Assembly: GCF_904849725.1 (NCBI RefSeq)
Contig: NC_058518.1
Location: 10,684,147 to 10,748,146 of the forward strand
Source of the DNA: Hordeum vulgare subsp. vulgare
Lineage: Eukaryota; Streptophyta; Magnoliopsida; Poales; Poaceae
DNA length: 64,000 bases
Reading direction: 5' to 3'
Shown piece by piece: positions 14,401 through 24,617 of this stretch. Within the stretch, counting starts at the first letter, position 1. Every line of letters begins with the position of its first letter. The notes beneath the pieces are model-generated. The model ran no database searches and was not told where the DNA came from. It worked only from the letters and a program-made list of their open reading frames with translations. The position numbers and the translations under genes are program-made.

Positions 14401-14478
14401 ATAGACTCACGTGATCGTGGTGCTATTTTTAGTACTGAAATAAGTATCGAAGTTTTAAAATGGATAACCGCAATACAA
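8463..14478. repeat. AT-rich tandem satellite, ~108-bp monomer, block 1
   Basis: About 55 diverged monomers lie head to tail. Each contains a near-palindrome such as AGTACTGAAATCAGTATT, an AATATTAACGTGG core, a TTTTAGTACC box and a GTGATATAGAACTGAGTCGG box. Spacing between equivalent boxes is typically 108 bp (36 codons), so long open frames appear on both strands; these are not genes. A higher-order period is visible: a distinctive box at 8761 recurs at 10861 and about 12992 (2100 and about 2131 bp apart). I do not recognise the family name. Occasional shorter monomers and fusions occur. Confidence 0.9.
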
Positions 14479-14498
14479 CACTAGTGGAAAATGGGCCT

Positions 14499-14820
14499 TT
14501 GGCCGGGACCCTTTAGTCCCGGCCTGCCTCTGGGCCGGGACTAAAGGCCCGGCCACGTCGCCCCAATTCTCAATGCCTCCCTCAAGGCTTCAGTCCCGGC
14601 CCGTAAGGAGCCTTTAGTCCCGATTCGTGTCCCAAACCGGGACTAAAGGGTTACGCGGTGGGCAGTGGTGGTGGCAACCGTTCGTATCCCCCTTTAGTCC
14701 CGGTTGGTGGCTCAACCCGGGACTAAAGGCCTAACACGTGGCCTGCCGTAGTCGTGGCAACCGTTGGTATACCTCTTTAGTCCCAGTTGGTGGCTCAACC
14801 CGGGACTAAAGGCCCAAACA
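14499..14820. repeat. 5' subterminal hairpin cluster of the CACTA element
   Basis: Four inverted repeats of about 40 bp (near 14508, 14609, 14690 and 14773) each pair CTTTAGTCCCGG with CCGGGACTAAAG across a short loop. Such iterated motifs bind transposase in CACTA elements, and transcribed copies could form small-RNA hairpins. Confidence 0.8.
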
Positions 14821-14950
14821 GTTTGCATCCCGCGTTGTTTCGGGCGATGAAAAGCACGAACGAAGCAGAGTCGCCATTTCTCTGTTTCTTCTTCTCTCTC
14901 GCTCTCGCTCTCTGTTCTTCTCCTCTCTTCTTCCCTTCTCTTCTTCCACC

Positions 14951-16185
14951 ATGCCAACTCGCTTTGGAGAGGTGCTCGCACATGGCAAGACCATGCTCGA
15001 TGTCGTGTACACGAACGAGAGCAGGGAGATGTCGTATTTTCTTGAACAGTTGAAGGAACGATGGCTTGACGCCGCAATGGATCATGAGAAGTTCTTGGGG
15101 CTTGATCTGGAGTACACGGCCGATCAACACGGTGTTGCCGTCATCCAACTATGCTTCGCACACCATGTCTTGATCTTCCAATGGGCGAGGTAAGTTTTGA
15201 GGCTTTCTTTGATCCAAGGTAATTACATTGTAAGTTTATTTGTTTCAATCATAGTTGGTTCCCTTCAAATAGTTGTAGCAATTTTGATTAGTTGAAGGGG
15301 AACACAATCTGATTGGAATAGTGTTCCATAATCTGAAAAATCGTATTAGAATCAACTAGTGTTTAATATGTTCCATTGGAATCATAGTTGGTTCGCTTCA
15401 AATAGTTGTAGTGAAACAATTTTGATTAGTTGAAGGGAACACAATCTGATTGGAATAGTGTTCCACAATCTGAAAAATCTGATTGGTTCAATATGTTCCA
15501 TTGAAATCATAGTTGTAGTGATACAATTTTATGTGGTGTTCCTTGATCCAAGGTTATGAAAATTGCATATAGCTAGTGATCTCTCTAGGTTCCATTGGAT
15601 AGCAATATGATATGTCATAGTCATGAAAATTGCATATAGCTAGTGATCTCTCTAGGTTCCATTGGATAGCTATAGTGATCTCTCTAGGTTCCATTGCATA
15701 TGTTCTATTTGAATCCTAAAGATAATTTTCTCTTTAGTTGTAGTGAAACATGTTTCCTTATTGCAGCAGTATGTAACATTTGTTCCATTTTAATTTGTTT
15801 CTGTTGCAGTAGTGAGAAGCATTGTCCAGAACTCATGGACTTCCTTCGCAGCGGCATCACTTTTGCTACCATTGACATAACGAACGACAAGCTGAAGATG
15901 AGGTACAACTTCGGTATTGAGATACCAATTGGTTGCCTCATTGATCTCCAAACGGTATTCAGGCTTCGACATGTCAGGACTTCGATGGCTCATATGGCAG
16001 TTGGCTTGATCGACGAGGAATATGGTGATATGAAGACCAATTTCCCAAAGTCTCAGCACAAACTTTGGGAGAAGGCCCCACTTGATCGTATCAACATTGA
16101 GTATGCAGCAAAAGATGCATACGTTTCATACGAGTTGTACCGCAAGATTCGAGTCGTCAACTATGGCCAGCGTCACCTCGAATAA
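14951..16185 (+). CDS. 3'-5' exonuclease (WRN/RNase D-like, DEDDy) carried by the CACTA element
   Basis: Two exons, 14951-15189 and 15810-16185, joined by a GTAAG...CAG intron, give a 204-residue open frame. The start is in good plant context (CCACCATGCC) after a CT-rich leader. Exonuclease motif I is GLDLEY (D52, E54), motif II includes NDKLKM (D106), and motif III is YAAKD (Y178, D182), so all DEDDy metal-binding and catalytic positions are present. The family removes nucleotides from 3' ends of DNA or RNA; the substrate here is unknown. The length is that of a lone exonuclease domain, without a helicase. The intron is built from internal duplications (about 15250/15380 and 15557/15629). 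The last ~38 bp of the coding region are repeated just downstream (about 16199-16237). It is either a captured host gene or long-standing cargo of this CACTA family. Expression is unproven. Confidence 0.8.
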
Positions 16186-16606
16186 GGTGGACATTCTGAT
16201 TCGAGTCGTCAACTATGGCCAGCGTCACCTCGAATATATATATCTATGATAGCTATTATTATGTACTGTTTGGACTAGTATCATGTACTTCTTGGACCAA
16301 TTTATATATGTCTAGTTTCTGTTTGTGCCATTATAGTTTCCAAATTTGAATGGTTTAGCCCTTTCTAACTTCATTTGCTACTTTTGAATGGTTTAGCCCT
16401 TTCTAACTTCATGGTATCATGCATTTCGACCACATATATATACAAAAAGTCTTCAGTTCAAATAAGTTCAAAAAATGAAATCCCTTTTGTAACAGATCTG
16501 TTTTTGATTAAAACTGTCATTTAAAAATGAAAGACCATTAGTCCCACGTGGGGTGCAGCGGAACCACGTGGCGTGCAGCGGAACCACATGGCGTGCCGCG
16601 GAACCA
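16186..16606. other. 3' flank of the exonuclease gene, no gene seen
   Basis: AT-rich sequence holding the duplicated exon tail (16199-16237), a short repeat GAATGGTTTAGCCCTTTCTA at about 16349 and 16386, and at 16550-16606 three copies of a ~19-bp GCAGCGGAACCACGTGGC-like unit. Confidence 0.6.
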
Positions 16607-17040
16607 CTTCTGTTGTGGGGGTCGCTTTTCCTTCTTCTCCTTGTGCTAGATATTTGTTATGCATTAGGGAAAGAAAGAATAGCGACCATCATCGACGGTC
16701 AAAAAATCAGGTGAGGGAGTGTCCACCATACATGAGAGAAGAAGAATGCTGGCTGTTGTTGTGGGGGTTCCTTCTCCTTCTTCTCTTTGTGCTAGATATT
16801 TGTTATGCACTAGGGGAAGAAGGAGTAGCGACCATCATCGACGGTCGAAAAATCAGGTGAGGGAGTGTCCACCATACATGAGAGAAGAAGAATGTCGACT
16901 GTTGTTGTGGGGGGTCGTTTCTCCTTCTTCTCCTTGTGCTAGATATTGGTTATGCACTAGGGGAAGTAGGAGTAGCGACCATTATCGACGGTTGAAAAAT
17001 CAGGTGAGCTAGTGTCCACCATATATGAGAGAAGAAGAAT
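16607..17040. repeat. 146-bp tandem repeat, three units
   Basis: The phrase TTGTGGGG begins at 16613, 16759 and 16905, a period of 146 bp. Each unit contains CTTGTGCTAGATAT, GCGACCAT(C/T)ATCGACGG and GTGTCCACCATA. Short open frames across it are periodic by-products. Confidence 0.8.
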
Positions 17041-17084
17041 GTCCACCATATACCATAGGTGAGCTAGTGTCCACCATATATGAA

Positions 17085-17725
17085 ATTGTTGAAATTTTGT
17101 GATGTACCTTTGAATGGTGCATTTTGAACACACAAAAAGTATGGAGTTCAAATAAGTTCAAAAAAATGAAATCCCTTTGTAAGAGATGAGTTCTCGTTCG
17201 AAACGCTGATACTTCGAGAGAGATTGTCCGTTTTGTAGACGAAGTGCATCCAGTTTTTGTCGTAGCCCTCTCAACTTTTTAACACATGCTATGTGGGTGA
17301 AATTATGATAGCATGCCAACTTTCAACATTTTCAGAGTTCATTTGTAGTGCTTTTCAATTTCAGGGCCAACTAGCTCAAAAAAAATAAGTAAATGCACGA
17401 AGAATACCAAATGAAGTCAAAAATTGTTGAAATTTTGTGATGTGCCTTTGAATGGTGCATTTTGAACACACAAAAAGCATGGAGTTCAAATAAGTTCAAA
17501 AAATGAAATCCCTTTGTAAGAGATGAGTTCTCGTTCGAAATGTTGATACTTCGAGAGAGATTGTCCGTTTTGTACACGAAGTGCATCCAATTTTTGTCGT
17601 AGCCCTCTCAACTTTTTAACACATGCTATGTGGGTGAAATGATGATAGCATGCCAAATTTCAACATTTTCAGAGTTCATTTGTAGTGCTTTTCAATTTCA
17701 GGGTCAAGTAGCTCAAAAAAACTAA
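17085..17725. repeat. 338-bp direct duplication, two copies
   Basis: The phrase GAAATTTTGTGATGT starts at 17091 and 17429, and the following ~300 bp match closely, including CGAGAGAGATTGTCCG and ACACATGCTATGTGGG. There is no coding potential. This is non-coding filler within the CACTA. Confidence 0.8.
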
Positions 17726-17730
17726 ATTGA

Positions 17731-18753
17731 TAGTTTGGATAGTCAAAATAATTACTTTTGAAAATAGAAAATAGTTTTGCATTATTTATTCAATTTCAAA
17801 CACTTTTCATTATCATAGTTTTGTCAAATTCTCAAATATGCAAAAAGAATTTTAATAAACATAGTTTTTAATTGAAAATAACAAAATAGATAATAGTTTG
17901 GATAGTCAAAATAATTACTTTTGAAAACAGAAAATATTTTTGCATTATTTATTCAATTTCAAACACTTTTCATTATCATAGTTTTGTCAAATTCTCAAAT
18001 ATGCAAAAAGAATTTTTAATAAACATAGTTTTTAATTGAAAATAACAAAATAGATAATAGTTTGGATAGTCAAAATAATTACTTTTGAACATAGAAAATA
18101 GTTTTGCATTATTTATTCAATTTCAAACACTTTTCATTATCATAGTTTTGTCAAATTCTCAAATATGCAAAAAGAATTTTTAATAAACATAGTTTTTAAT
18201 TGAAAATAACAAAATATATAATAGTTTGGATAGTCAAAATTATTAATTATGAAAATAGAAAATAGTTTTGCATTATTTATTCAATTTCAAACACTTTTCA
18301 TTATCATAGTTTTGTCAAATTCTCAAATATGCAAAAAGAATTTTTAATAAATATAGTTTTTAATTGAAAATAACAAAATAGATAATAGTTTGGATAGTCT
18401 AAATTATTAATTATGAAAATAGAAAATAGTTTTGCATTATTTATTCAATTTCAAACACTTTCCATTATCATAGTTTTGTCAAATTCTCAAATATGCAAAA
18501 AGAATTTTTAATAAACATAGTTTTTAATTGAAAATAACAAAATAGATAATAGTTTGGATAGTCAAAATTATTAATTATGAAAATTGAAAATAGTTTTGCA
18601 TTATTTATTCAATTTCAAACACTTTTCATTATCATAGTTTTGTCAAATTATCAAATATGCAAAAAGAATTTTTAATAAACATTGTTTTAATTGAAAATAA
18701 CAAAAATAGATAATAGTTTGGATAGTCAAAATTATTAATTATGAAAATAGAAA
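17731..18753. repeat. 164-bp AT-rich tandem repeat, six units plus a partial
   Basis: TAGTTTGGATAGTC recurs at 17731, 17894, 18058, 18222, 18386, 18550 and 18714, that is every 163-164 bp. Units are nearly identical, suggesting recent amplification. No open frame of interest. Confidence 0.9.
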
Positions 18754-18865
18754 AAAATTGAAACTATATGAGAATTTATAGAGAAAATTCAATCTAAATT
18801 CAAAGTGAACTCACTTTGAATTCAGGTTGTATTTTCTCCATAATTTCGAATATAGTTTCAATTTT
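18754..18865. repeat. 112-bp foldback (imperfect inverted repeat with ~55-bp arms)
   Basis: The left arm starts AAAATTGAAACTATAT and the right arm ends ATATAGTTTCAATTTT. The arms pair along almost their whole length around a centre at AAAGTGAACTCACTTT, with a handful of mismatches. It lies directly after the 164-bp array. It could be a small foldback element or a small-RNA hairpin. Confidence 0.75.
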
Positions 18866-18939
18866 CAGTGAGTTTAGGCCCGTAAGCCTGCTTTAGAGAG
18901 GAGCTCGATGGAGAAGCTGCGACGGGGCTTATAAACAAG

Positions 18940-19220
18940 TGTTAGTCCCCCTCGCTGGGCGAGGTGGGACTAAACTTATCGTGCAGTCGGGGAGGGGCTT
19001 TAGTCCCGGGGGGAGCCACGCCCCGGGACTAAAGCCCCTCGCCTGCCGCCTGCCAAGGAGGGGCTTTAGTCCTGGTGCGTGGCTCCACCTGGGACTAAAG
19101 GCCCATGCTTCCCGCCTTCTGGTCTGCCCGAAAAAGGGCCTTTAGTCCCGGGTCGTGGCTCCACCCGGGACTAAAGGGTGTCTTTAGTCCCGGTTCGAGC
19201 CCCGAAGCGGGACTAAAGAT
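18940..19220. repeat. second, internal hairpin cluster of the CACTA element
   Basis: Five inverted repeats (near 18942, 18994, 19062, 19136 and 19179) use the same TTTAGTCCCGG / CCGGGACTAAA motif as the element ends. Its position 4.4 kb inside the element and just before a TATA box suggests it is the original promoter-proximal subterminal region, with the exonuclease module lying outside it. Confidence 0.75.
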
Positions 19221-19225
19221 CCTAC

Positions 19226-19233
19226 TATATATA
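19226..19233 (+). promoter_or_regulatory. candidate TATA box of the CACTA transcription unit
   Basis: TATATATA lies at the end of the internal hairpin cluster and is followed by a GC-rich leader. Placement next to transposase-binding motifs fits an En/Spm-type promoter. Motif only. Confidence 0.45.
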
Positions 19234-19580
19234 CGGCGCGGACGAAAATCCAAATCCAAACGTCATTTCGTTCTCTTCTTCCTCTCGCTCGCCTCTCCTG
19301 CCCGGCGCGGCAACGGACGAACTCCTCGACGCCGCCAGGCTGCCCGCCATCGTCGTCGCCCTGCCGTCCTCCTCGTCGTCGCCCTGCCGTACTCTTCACC
19401 GGCGCCGGACCTCCTCGCGCGCCCTTGTCCCCGTCGTCGACGCCCTGTCGTCCTGCTCGCCGGTGCCCTCCCACTTCCGGTAAGCCCCCCACCCCCTCCT
19501 CCCCATGCCGAACACGTACGAAGGACGAGCCGCCGGCACCCGCCAGCGGGGACGCCACTGCCGCCGTCGTGCTGGTGAGG

Positions 19581-20040
19581 AGGAGAAGAAAAGAAGAAAA
19601 AGGAGAAGAAAAGAAGAAAAAGGAGAAGAAACGAAGAAAAAGGAGAAGAAAAGAAGAAAAAGGAGAAGAAAGGAAGAAAAAGGAGAAGAAAGGAAGAAAA
19701 AGGGAAGAAAAGAAGAAAAATATATTTTTTTTCATTTAATTCCTATTGTTATTAGGTTTGTGCTAGATTATTAGGGTTAGTAATATTTAGAATTAGGAAA
19801 AAGGAAAATAAGAAGAGGAAGAGAAGAAAAGAAGAAAAAGGAGAATAAGAAGAGGAGGAGAGGAGAAGAAGAGGAAAAATAGAAGAAGAGGAGAAGTAGA
19901 AGAAGAGAAAAAATTAGAAGAGGAGGAGAGGAGAAGTAGAAGAAGAGAAGAGGAGAAGTAGTAGAAGAAGAGGAGAAGTAGAAGTAGAAGAAGAAGTAGA
20001 AGAAGAGGAGAAATAGAAGAAGAGGAAAAATTAGTTTAGG
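19581..20040. repeat. purine-rich 20-bp tandem repeat and GA-rich tract
   Basis: From 19581 a 20-bp unit (AGGAGAAGAAAAGAAGAAAA) repeats about six times. An AT-rich gap follows, then another GA-rich tract runs from about 19795 to 20040. Lysine/glutamate-rich open frames here are low-complexity artefacts. Confidence 0.85.
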
Positions 20041-20237
20041 GTTACAAGAAGAAGAAATATTGTATAGTGTATATGCTTAAGTGTTAATAGTGTTTCTTAG
20101 ATTATTGCTTAATTTTCCTATTGTATATGCTTAAGTGTTAATAGTTTAATTTTGCTATTGTATATGCTTAAGTGTTAATAGTTTATTTTTAGCAAGAAAA
20201 TTAATAGAACTAGTTTATTTTTTAGTTTATTTTACGA

Positions 20238-20637
20238 TGTCTATCCCGCATCCTCGTCGTCGACTCGGCGGAGGACACCTGCTTGATCAGAGGGGCCCTG
20301 TCAGGGACTGGGCTCCGCCCGGCTGGTATTGGGAGGTGCTACCTTCCGGGGTCGTAGGTTGGTGAGGAGCCAGCCCGTCGTTGACCCGATCCTTGTTTGG
20401 TGGCGGTCGCGTGGGCCAGTGAGGGTGCCGAGGCTTCCGGACACCGCGGAGGTGGTACGTCACCGTGTCAGCGAGGAGGATGAGCACGTCCGTCGCTACA
20501 TGGTTGCGTTGGAGGGCAGGTTCGAGCATACCTGGCAGGTTCTTCGGGGATCTCACTGGAGCTATGATCCTGTGATGGTTCCTTCTCTTTGGGTGTCCAC
20601 CGCCCGCGCCGATACCCATCGGGCGCTACGGTTCTAG
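20238..20637 (+). pseudogene. small CACTA-internal reading frame of unknown function (frameshifted)
   Basis: An ATG at 20238 opens a basic N-terminus (MSIPHPRRR...), but that frame hits TGA just past 20360. The +1 frame then stays open to a TAG at 20635-20637. It contains tryptophan-rich text (LVWWRSRGPV, GSHWSYDPVM) and ends TARADTHRALRF. Its position between the putative promoter (19226) and the transposase-like gene, with an acceptor-like TTTTTGCAG at 20941-20949 downstream, suggests an early exon or a separate small ORF of the element. I do not recognise a domain. Confidence 0.4.
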
Positions 20638-22806
20638 ATGTATCAGTGATGCTATATGTATGATAGTATTCGAGGAGTATTAGTGATAATATTCGACGAT
20701 GTACGGACAAAAGAGATGATGTATTTGCTTATAATTGAATGCATGCTAATTTGAATACTACTTTATTTTATGATTTGGTTTTGCTTATTGAATGCTCAAA
20801 TTGGAAAAGTACTCCTACTTTGAATACTATGCAGAAATCTAGGAGTCCCGGGTGGAGCCACCACCCGAGACTAAAGTTGTTTTGGAACGGAGTTCCTGAT
20901 AGAATAATTCTTTTTTGGTACAAAGGTTAAGAGAATCCGTTTTTTGCAGAACTATGGATCCACATATCAGGAACCTCGAAGAGGAAGAACTTCTCGAAGA
21001 TATAATCAAAGACGGCCCCGACGTTGAACCAGCTGAATCTCCGTCGTCATGGCTAAACCCCTCCAGATATGGAATGGAGGTCGAGCGACACGAAGATGAA
21101 GCCGATGGGGCAGGAGATAGGTCCAATGATGGAGAAGGTGATAGCTCCACTGATGGAGAAGCCGGTGGAGAAACCGGTGAAGAAATAATAAAGTCCGGCG
21201 AGGTATACATATGAAGTTCGACAATCACTTGTAATATGTGAAAAATATTGGAGATAGCTCTATATTGTATACATATACATTCATTTGATAAATGTTTCTC
21301 CCTCTTAGGCCTCCACATCGAGCAAAGCTACGAAACAAGGCCCGACTAGAAAGTTGGATGCACGGACGCATTATACCTTTGAGGTGATATTGCCTACGGG
21401 CGAACCCAAGCTTCCTAAGAATGCTGCTGACACATTCAAGAAGCAATGCGGAGTTCTCGTTAGGGATCACGTCCCGATCAGCATTCGGGAGTGGAACAAG
21501 CGCAAAGGGGCAGCCGATAGTGACTATGTCGCCGAAAGGTACAAATATAATCTTTGGAATGATCTCATGTCACATTTCAACCTGCCAGAATGTGAGAATG
21601 AAGACGCCGCAGACAAACTGAGGGCCAAAGTCAAGCAGTGGGCTCTAAAGAAGATGGCCGAACTGTTCCATAGCTGGAAGAAGAAACTATGGAAAAACTA
21701 TCTGAAGACAAAGAAAGTGCCAGTATTCGAGGGGTATCTAGCCAAGCAGGCGAATCACTGGAAGGCATTTCAAGAGTACAAGGAGTCAGAAGATGCCCAG
21801 GCATTATCAGAAAAGAACAAGATAAATGCCGACAAGAAGAAATATCACCACAAGCTGGGGCCAGGGGGCTATGAGACTGCCATCCCAAAGTGGGATAAGA
21901 AAGAGCAAGATCTACTAGATAAAGGCATCGTACCTGAACCACTCCATGATGAGTGGGAATTGAGAGCAAGAAATTGGTTCCTTGCGCATGGTGGGTCGTA
22001 CGACGAAAAAACAGGGGACCTCATCTGCGGTGACGGTCTTAGGATACCCAGGGAGAATTGGAAAAGGATAGTGAAAGAAATTAAGGAGGGAAAAAGAAAG
22101 TTCACTGCAGATAGAGAGAAATATTTTCTCACACTGGTCCTCGGCAATGACGAACGTGGAGGACGAACGCGAGGCTTCGGTCCTTCTTACCCGTGGTGGC
22201 TTGGGTTTGCCATAGACCAAGACACTTACAGAAGCCAAGAGAGAGCAAAGAAGCAGCAACAGGATGAGGAGAATGACAAGTTCAACCAGTTGCTTGCCAG
22301 GATTAACGAGCAACAGAAGCAGATTGATGAGCTAGAGGAGTAGCGCGCCAGGAAGATCCTGCACTTGATATTACTGGCACCCCATCAAAGCGGAAAAGCA
22401 GTGTGGCTGAATCTGAGGCCCCGCCCGACGATGCATGAAGAATGATAGAGGGCGGTCCCGGCTACCCCGTGGATGGAATCAAGGAGTCAACATCATGTGA
22501 ACTCCATCAGAAATTCAAGAACATATCCATGAAGGTGGCCGTCGGACAAGCTTTACCTTCTAGCCCTGATGCACGCTGGCATGGCCGTGAGATTCCAGCT
22601 GGCTTTGCTAAAGTCGAGGTGGATGAAATCATGACGCAGTTTCATGATATGGAGCTCGACATAGCTGGACCCGAAGATGAGAGGACACTCGGAGAAGTAC
22701 TGGGTGGAGTCATCCTATGGGACAAGAACTACAACAAGCTTCCGGGCTCGGCCCCAAGGACAACACCGCCTCCGAGTCGTCGCAGGTCACCTACACCTCC
22801 ATTACC

Positions 22807-24617
22807 TGTTGGGGAACGTCGCATGGGAAACAAAAAATTTCCTACGCGCACGAAGACCTATCATGGTGATGTCCATCTACGAGAGGGGATTTCCGATCTA
22901 CGTACCCTTGTAGATCGCACAACAGAAGAGTTAAGAAACGCGGTTCATGTAGTGGAATGTCCTCACGTCCCTCGATCCGCCCCGCGAACCGTCCCACAAA
23001 CCGTCCTGCGATCCGTCCCACGATCCGCTCCGATCTAGTGCAGAACGGACGGCACCTCCGCGTTCAGCACACGTACAGCTCGACGATGATCTCGGCCTTC
23101 TTGATCCAGCAAGAGAGACGGAGAGGTAGATGAGTTCTCCGGCAGCGTGACGGCGCTCCGAAGGTTGATGGTGATCTAATCTCAGCAGGGCTCCGCCCGA
23201 GCTCCGCAGAAACGCGATCTAGAGGAAAATCCGTGGAGGTATGTGGTCGGGCTGTCGTGGCAAAAGTTGTCTCAAATCAGCCCTAATACCTCAGTATATA
23301 TAGGAGGGAGGGGGAGGGAAGAGGCAGCCTCAAACCCTCAAGGTTTGGCCGAAATTGGAGGTGGAGGAGTCCTACTCCAATCCTACTTGGAGTAGGATTC
23401 CACCTTCCCACTTGGAAACTCTTTCCACCTTGTGTTTTTTCCTTCTCAAACCTTAAGGACCTTAGTGGGAACTTATTCCAGCCCACTAGGGGCTGGTTTA
23501 TCTCTTCCCATAGCCCATGATACCCCTTGGGGCGTGACACCCCTCCCGATGGTCCCCGGCACCCCTCCCGGCACTCCCGGTACACTATCGATGAGCCCGA
23601 AACTTTTCCGATGACCAAAACAGGACTTCCTACATATCAATCTTTACCTCCGGACCATTCCGGAGCTCCTCGTGATGTCCTGGATCTCATCCGGGACTCG
23701 GAACAACATTCGGTAACCAACCATATTACTCAAATACGCATAAAACAACGTCGAACCTTAAGTGTGCAGACCCTGCGGGTTCGAGAACTATGTAGACATG
23801 ACCCGAGTGACTCCTCGGTCAATATCCAATAGCGGGACCTGGATGCTCATATTGGATCCTACATATTCTCCGAAGATCTTATCGGTTGAACCTCAGTGCC
23901 AAGGATTCATATAATCCCGTATGTCATTCCCTTTGTCCTTCGGTATGTTACTTGCCCGAGATTCGATCGTCAATATCCGCATACCTATTTCAATCTCGTT
24001 TACCGACAAGTCTCTTTACTCGTTTCGTAATACAAGATCCCGCAACTTACACTAAGTCACATTGCTTGCAAGGCTTGTGTGTGATGTTGTATTACCGAGT
24101 GGACCCGAGATACCTCTCCGTCATACGGAGTGACAAATCCCAATCTTGATCCATACTAACTCAACGAACACCTTCGGAGATACCTGTAGAGCATCTTTAT
24201 AGTCACCCAGTTACGTTGCGACGTTTGATACACACAAAGCATTCCTCCGGTGTCAGTGAGTTATATGATCTCATGGTCATAGGAACAAATACTTGACACG
24301 CAGAAAACAGTAGCAACAAAATGACACGATCAACATGCTACGTCTATTAGTTTGGGTCTAGTCCATCACATGATTCTCCTAATGATGTGATCCCGTTATC
24401 AAGTAACAACACTTGCCGATGGCCAGGAAACCTTCACCATCTTTGATCAACGAGCTAGTCAACTAGAGGCTTACTAGGGACAGTGTTTTGTCTATGTATC
24501 CACACAAGTATTGTGTTTCCAATCAATACGATTATAGCATGGATAATAAACGATTATCATGAACAAAGAAATATAATAATAACTAATTATTATTGCCTCT
24601 AGGGCATATTTCCAACA
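22807..24617 (-). mobile_element. BARE-1/WIS/Angela Copia solo LTR, target duplication TTACC
   Basis: The minus strand begins TGTTGGAAATATGCCCTAG and ends GCGACGTTCCCCAACA, the well-known termini of the Triticeae BARE/WIS/Angela LTR. Length is 1811 bp, as usual for that family. The 5-bp duplication TTACC lies at 22802-22806 and 24618-24622. No internal coding region remains, so it is a solo LTR from LTR-LTR recombination. Excluding the LTR and one TTACC keeps the flanking proline-rich exon exactly in frame, which confirms the boundaries. Confidence 0.96.
23295..23302 (-). promoter_or_regulatory. TATA box of the BARE/Angela LTR
   Basis: TATATATA in CTCCTATATATACTGAGG on the minus strand, about 1.3 kb from the LTR start, where BARE-1 LTRs carry a TATA box. 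Confidence 0.55.

Noticed and set aside
17731..18753. Regular repeats resembling a CRISPR array
   Set aside because: The units are contiguous 164-bp tandem copies without unique spacers, in a plant transposon.
19425..19774. Lys/Glu-rich frames (for example 19505-19774)
   Set aside because: They are translations of the 20-bp purine tandem repeat; no domain and no conserved start.
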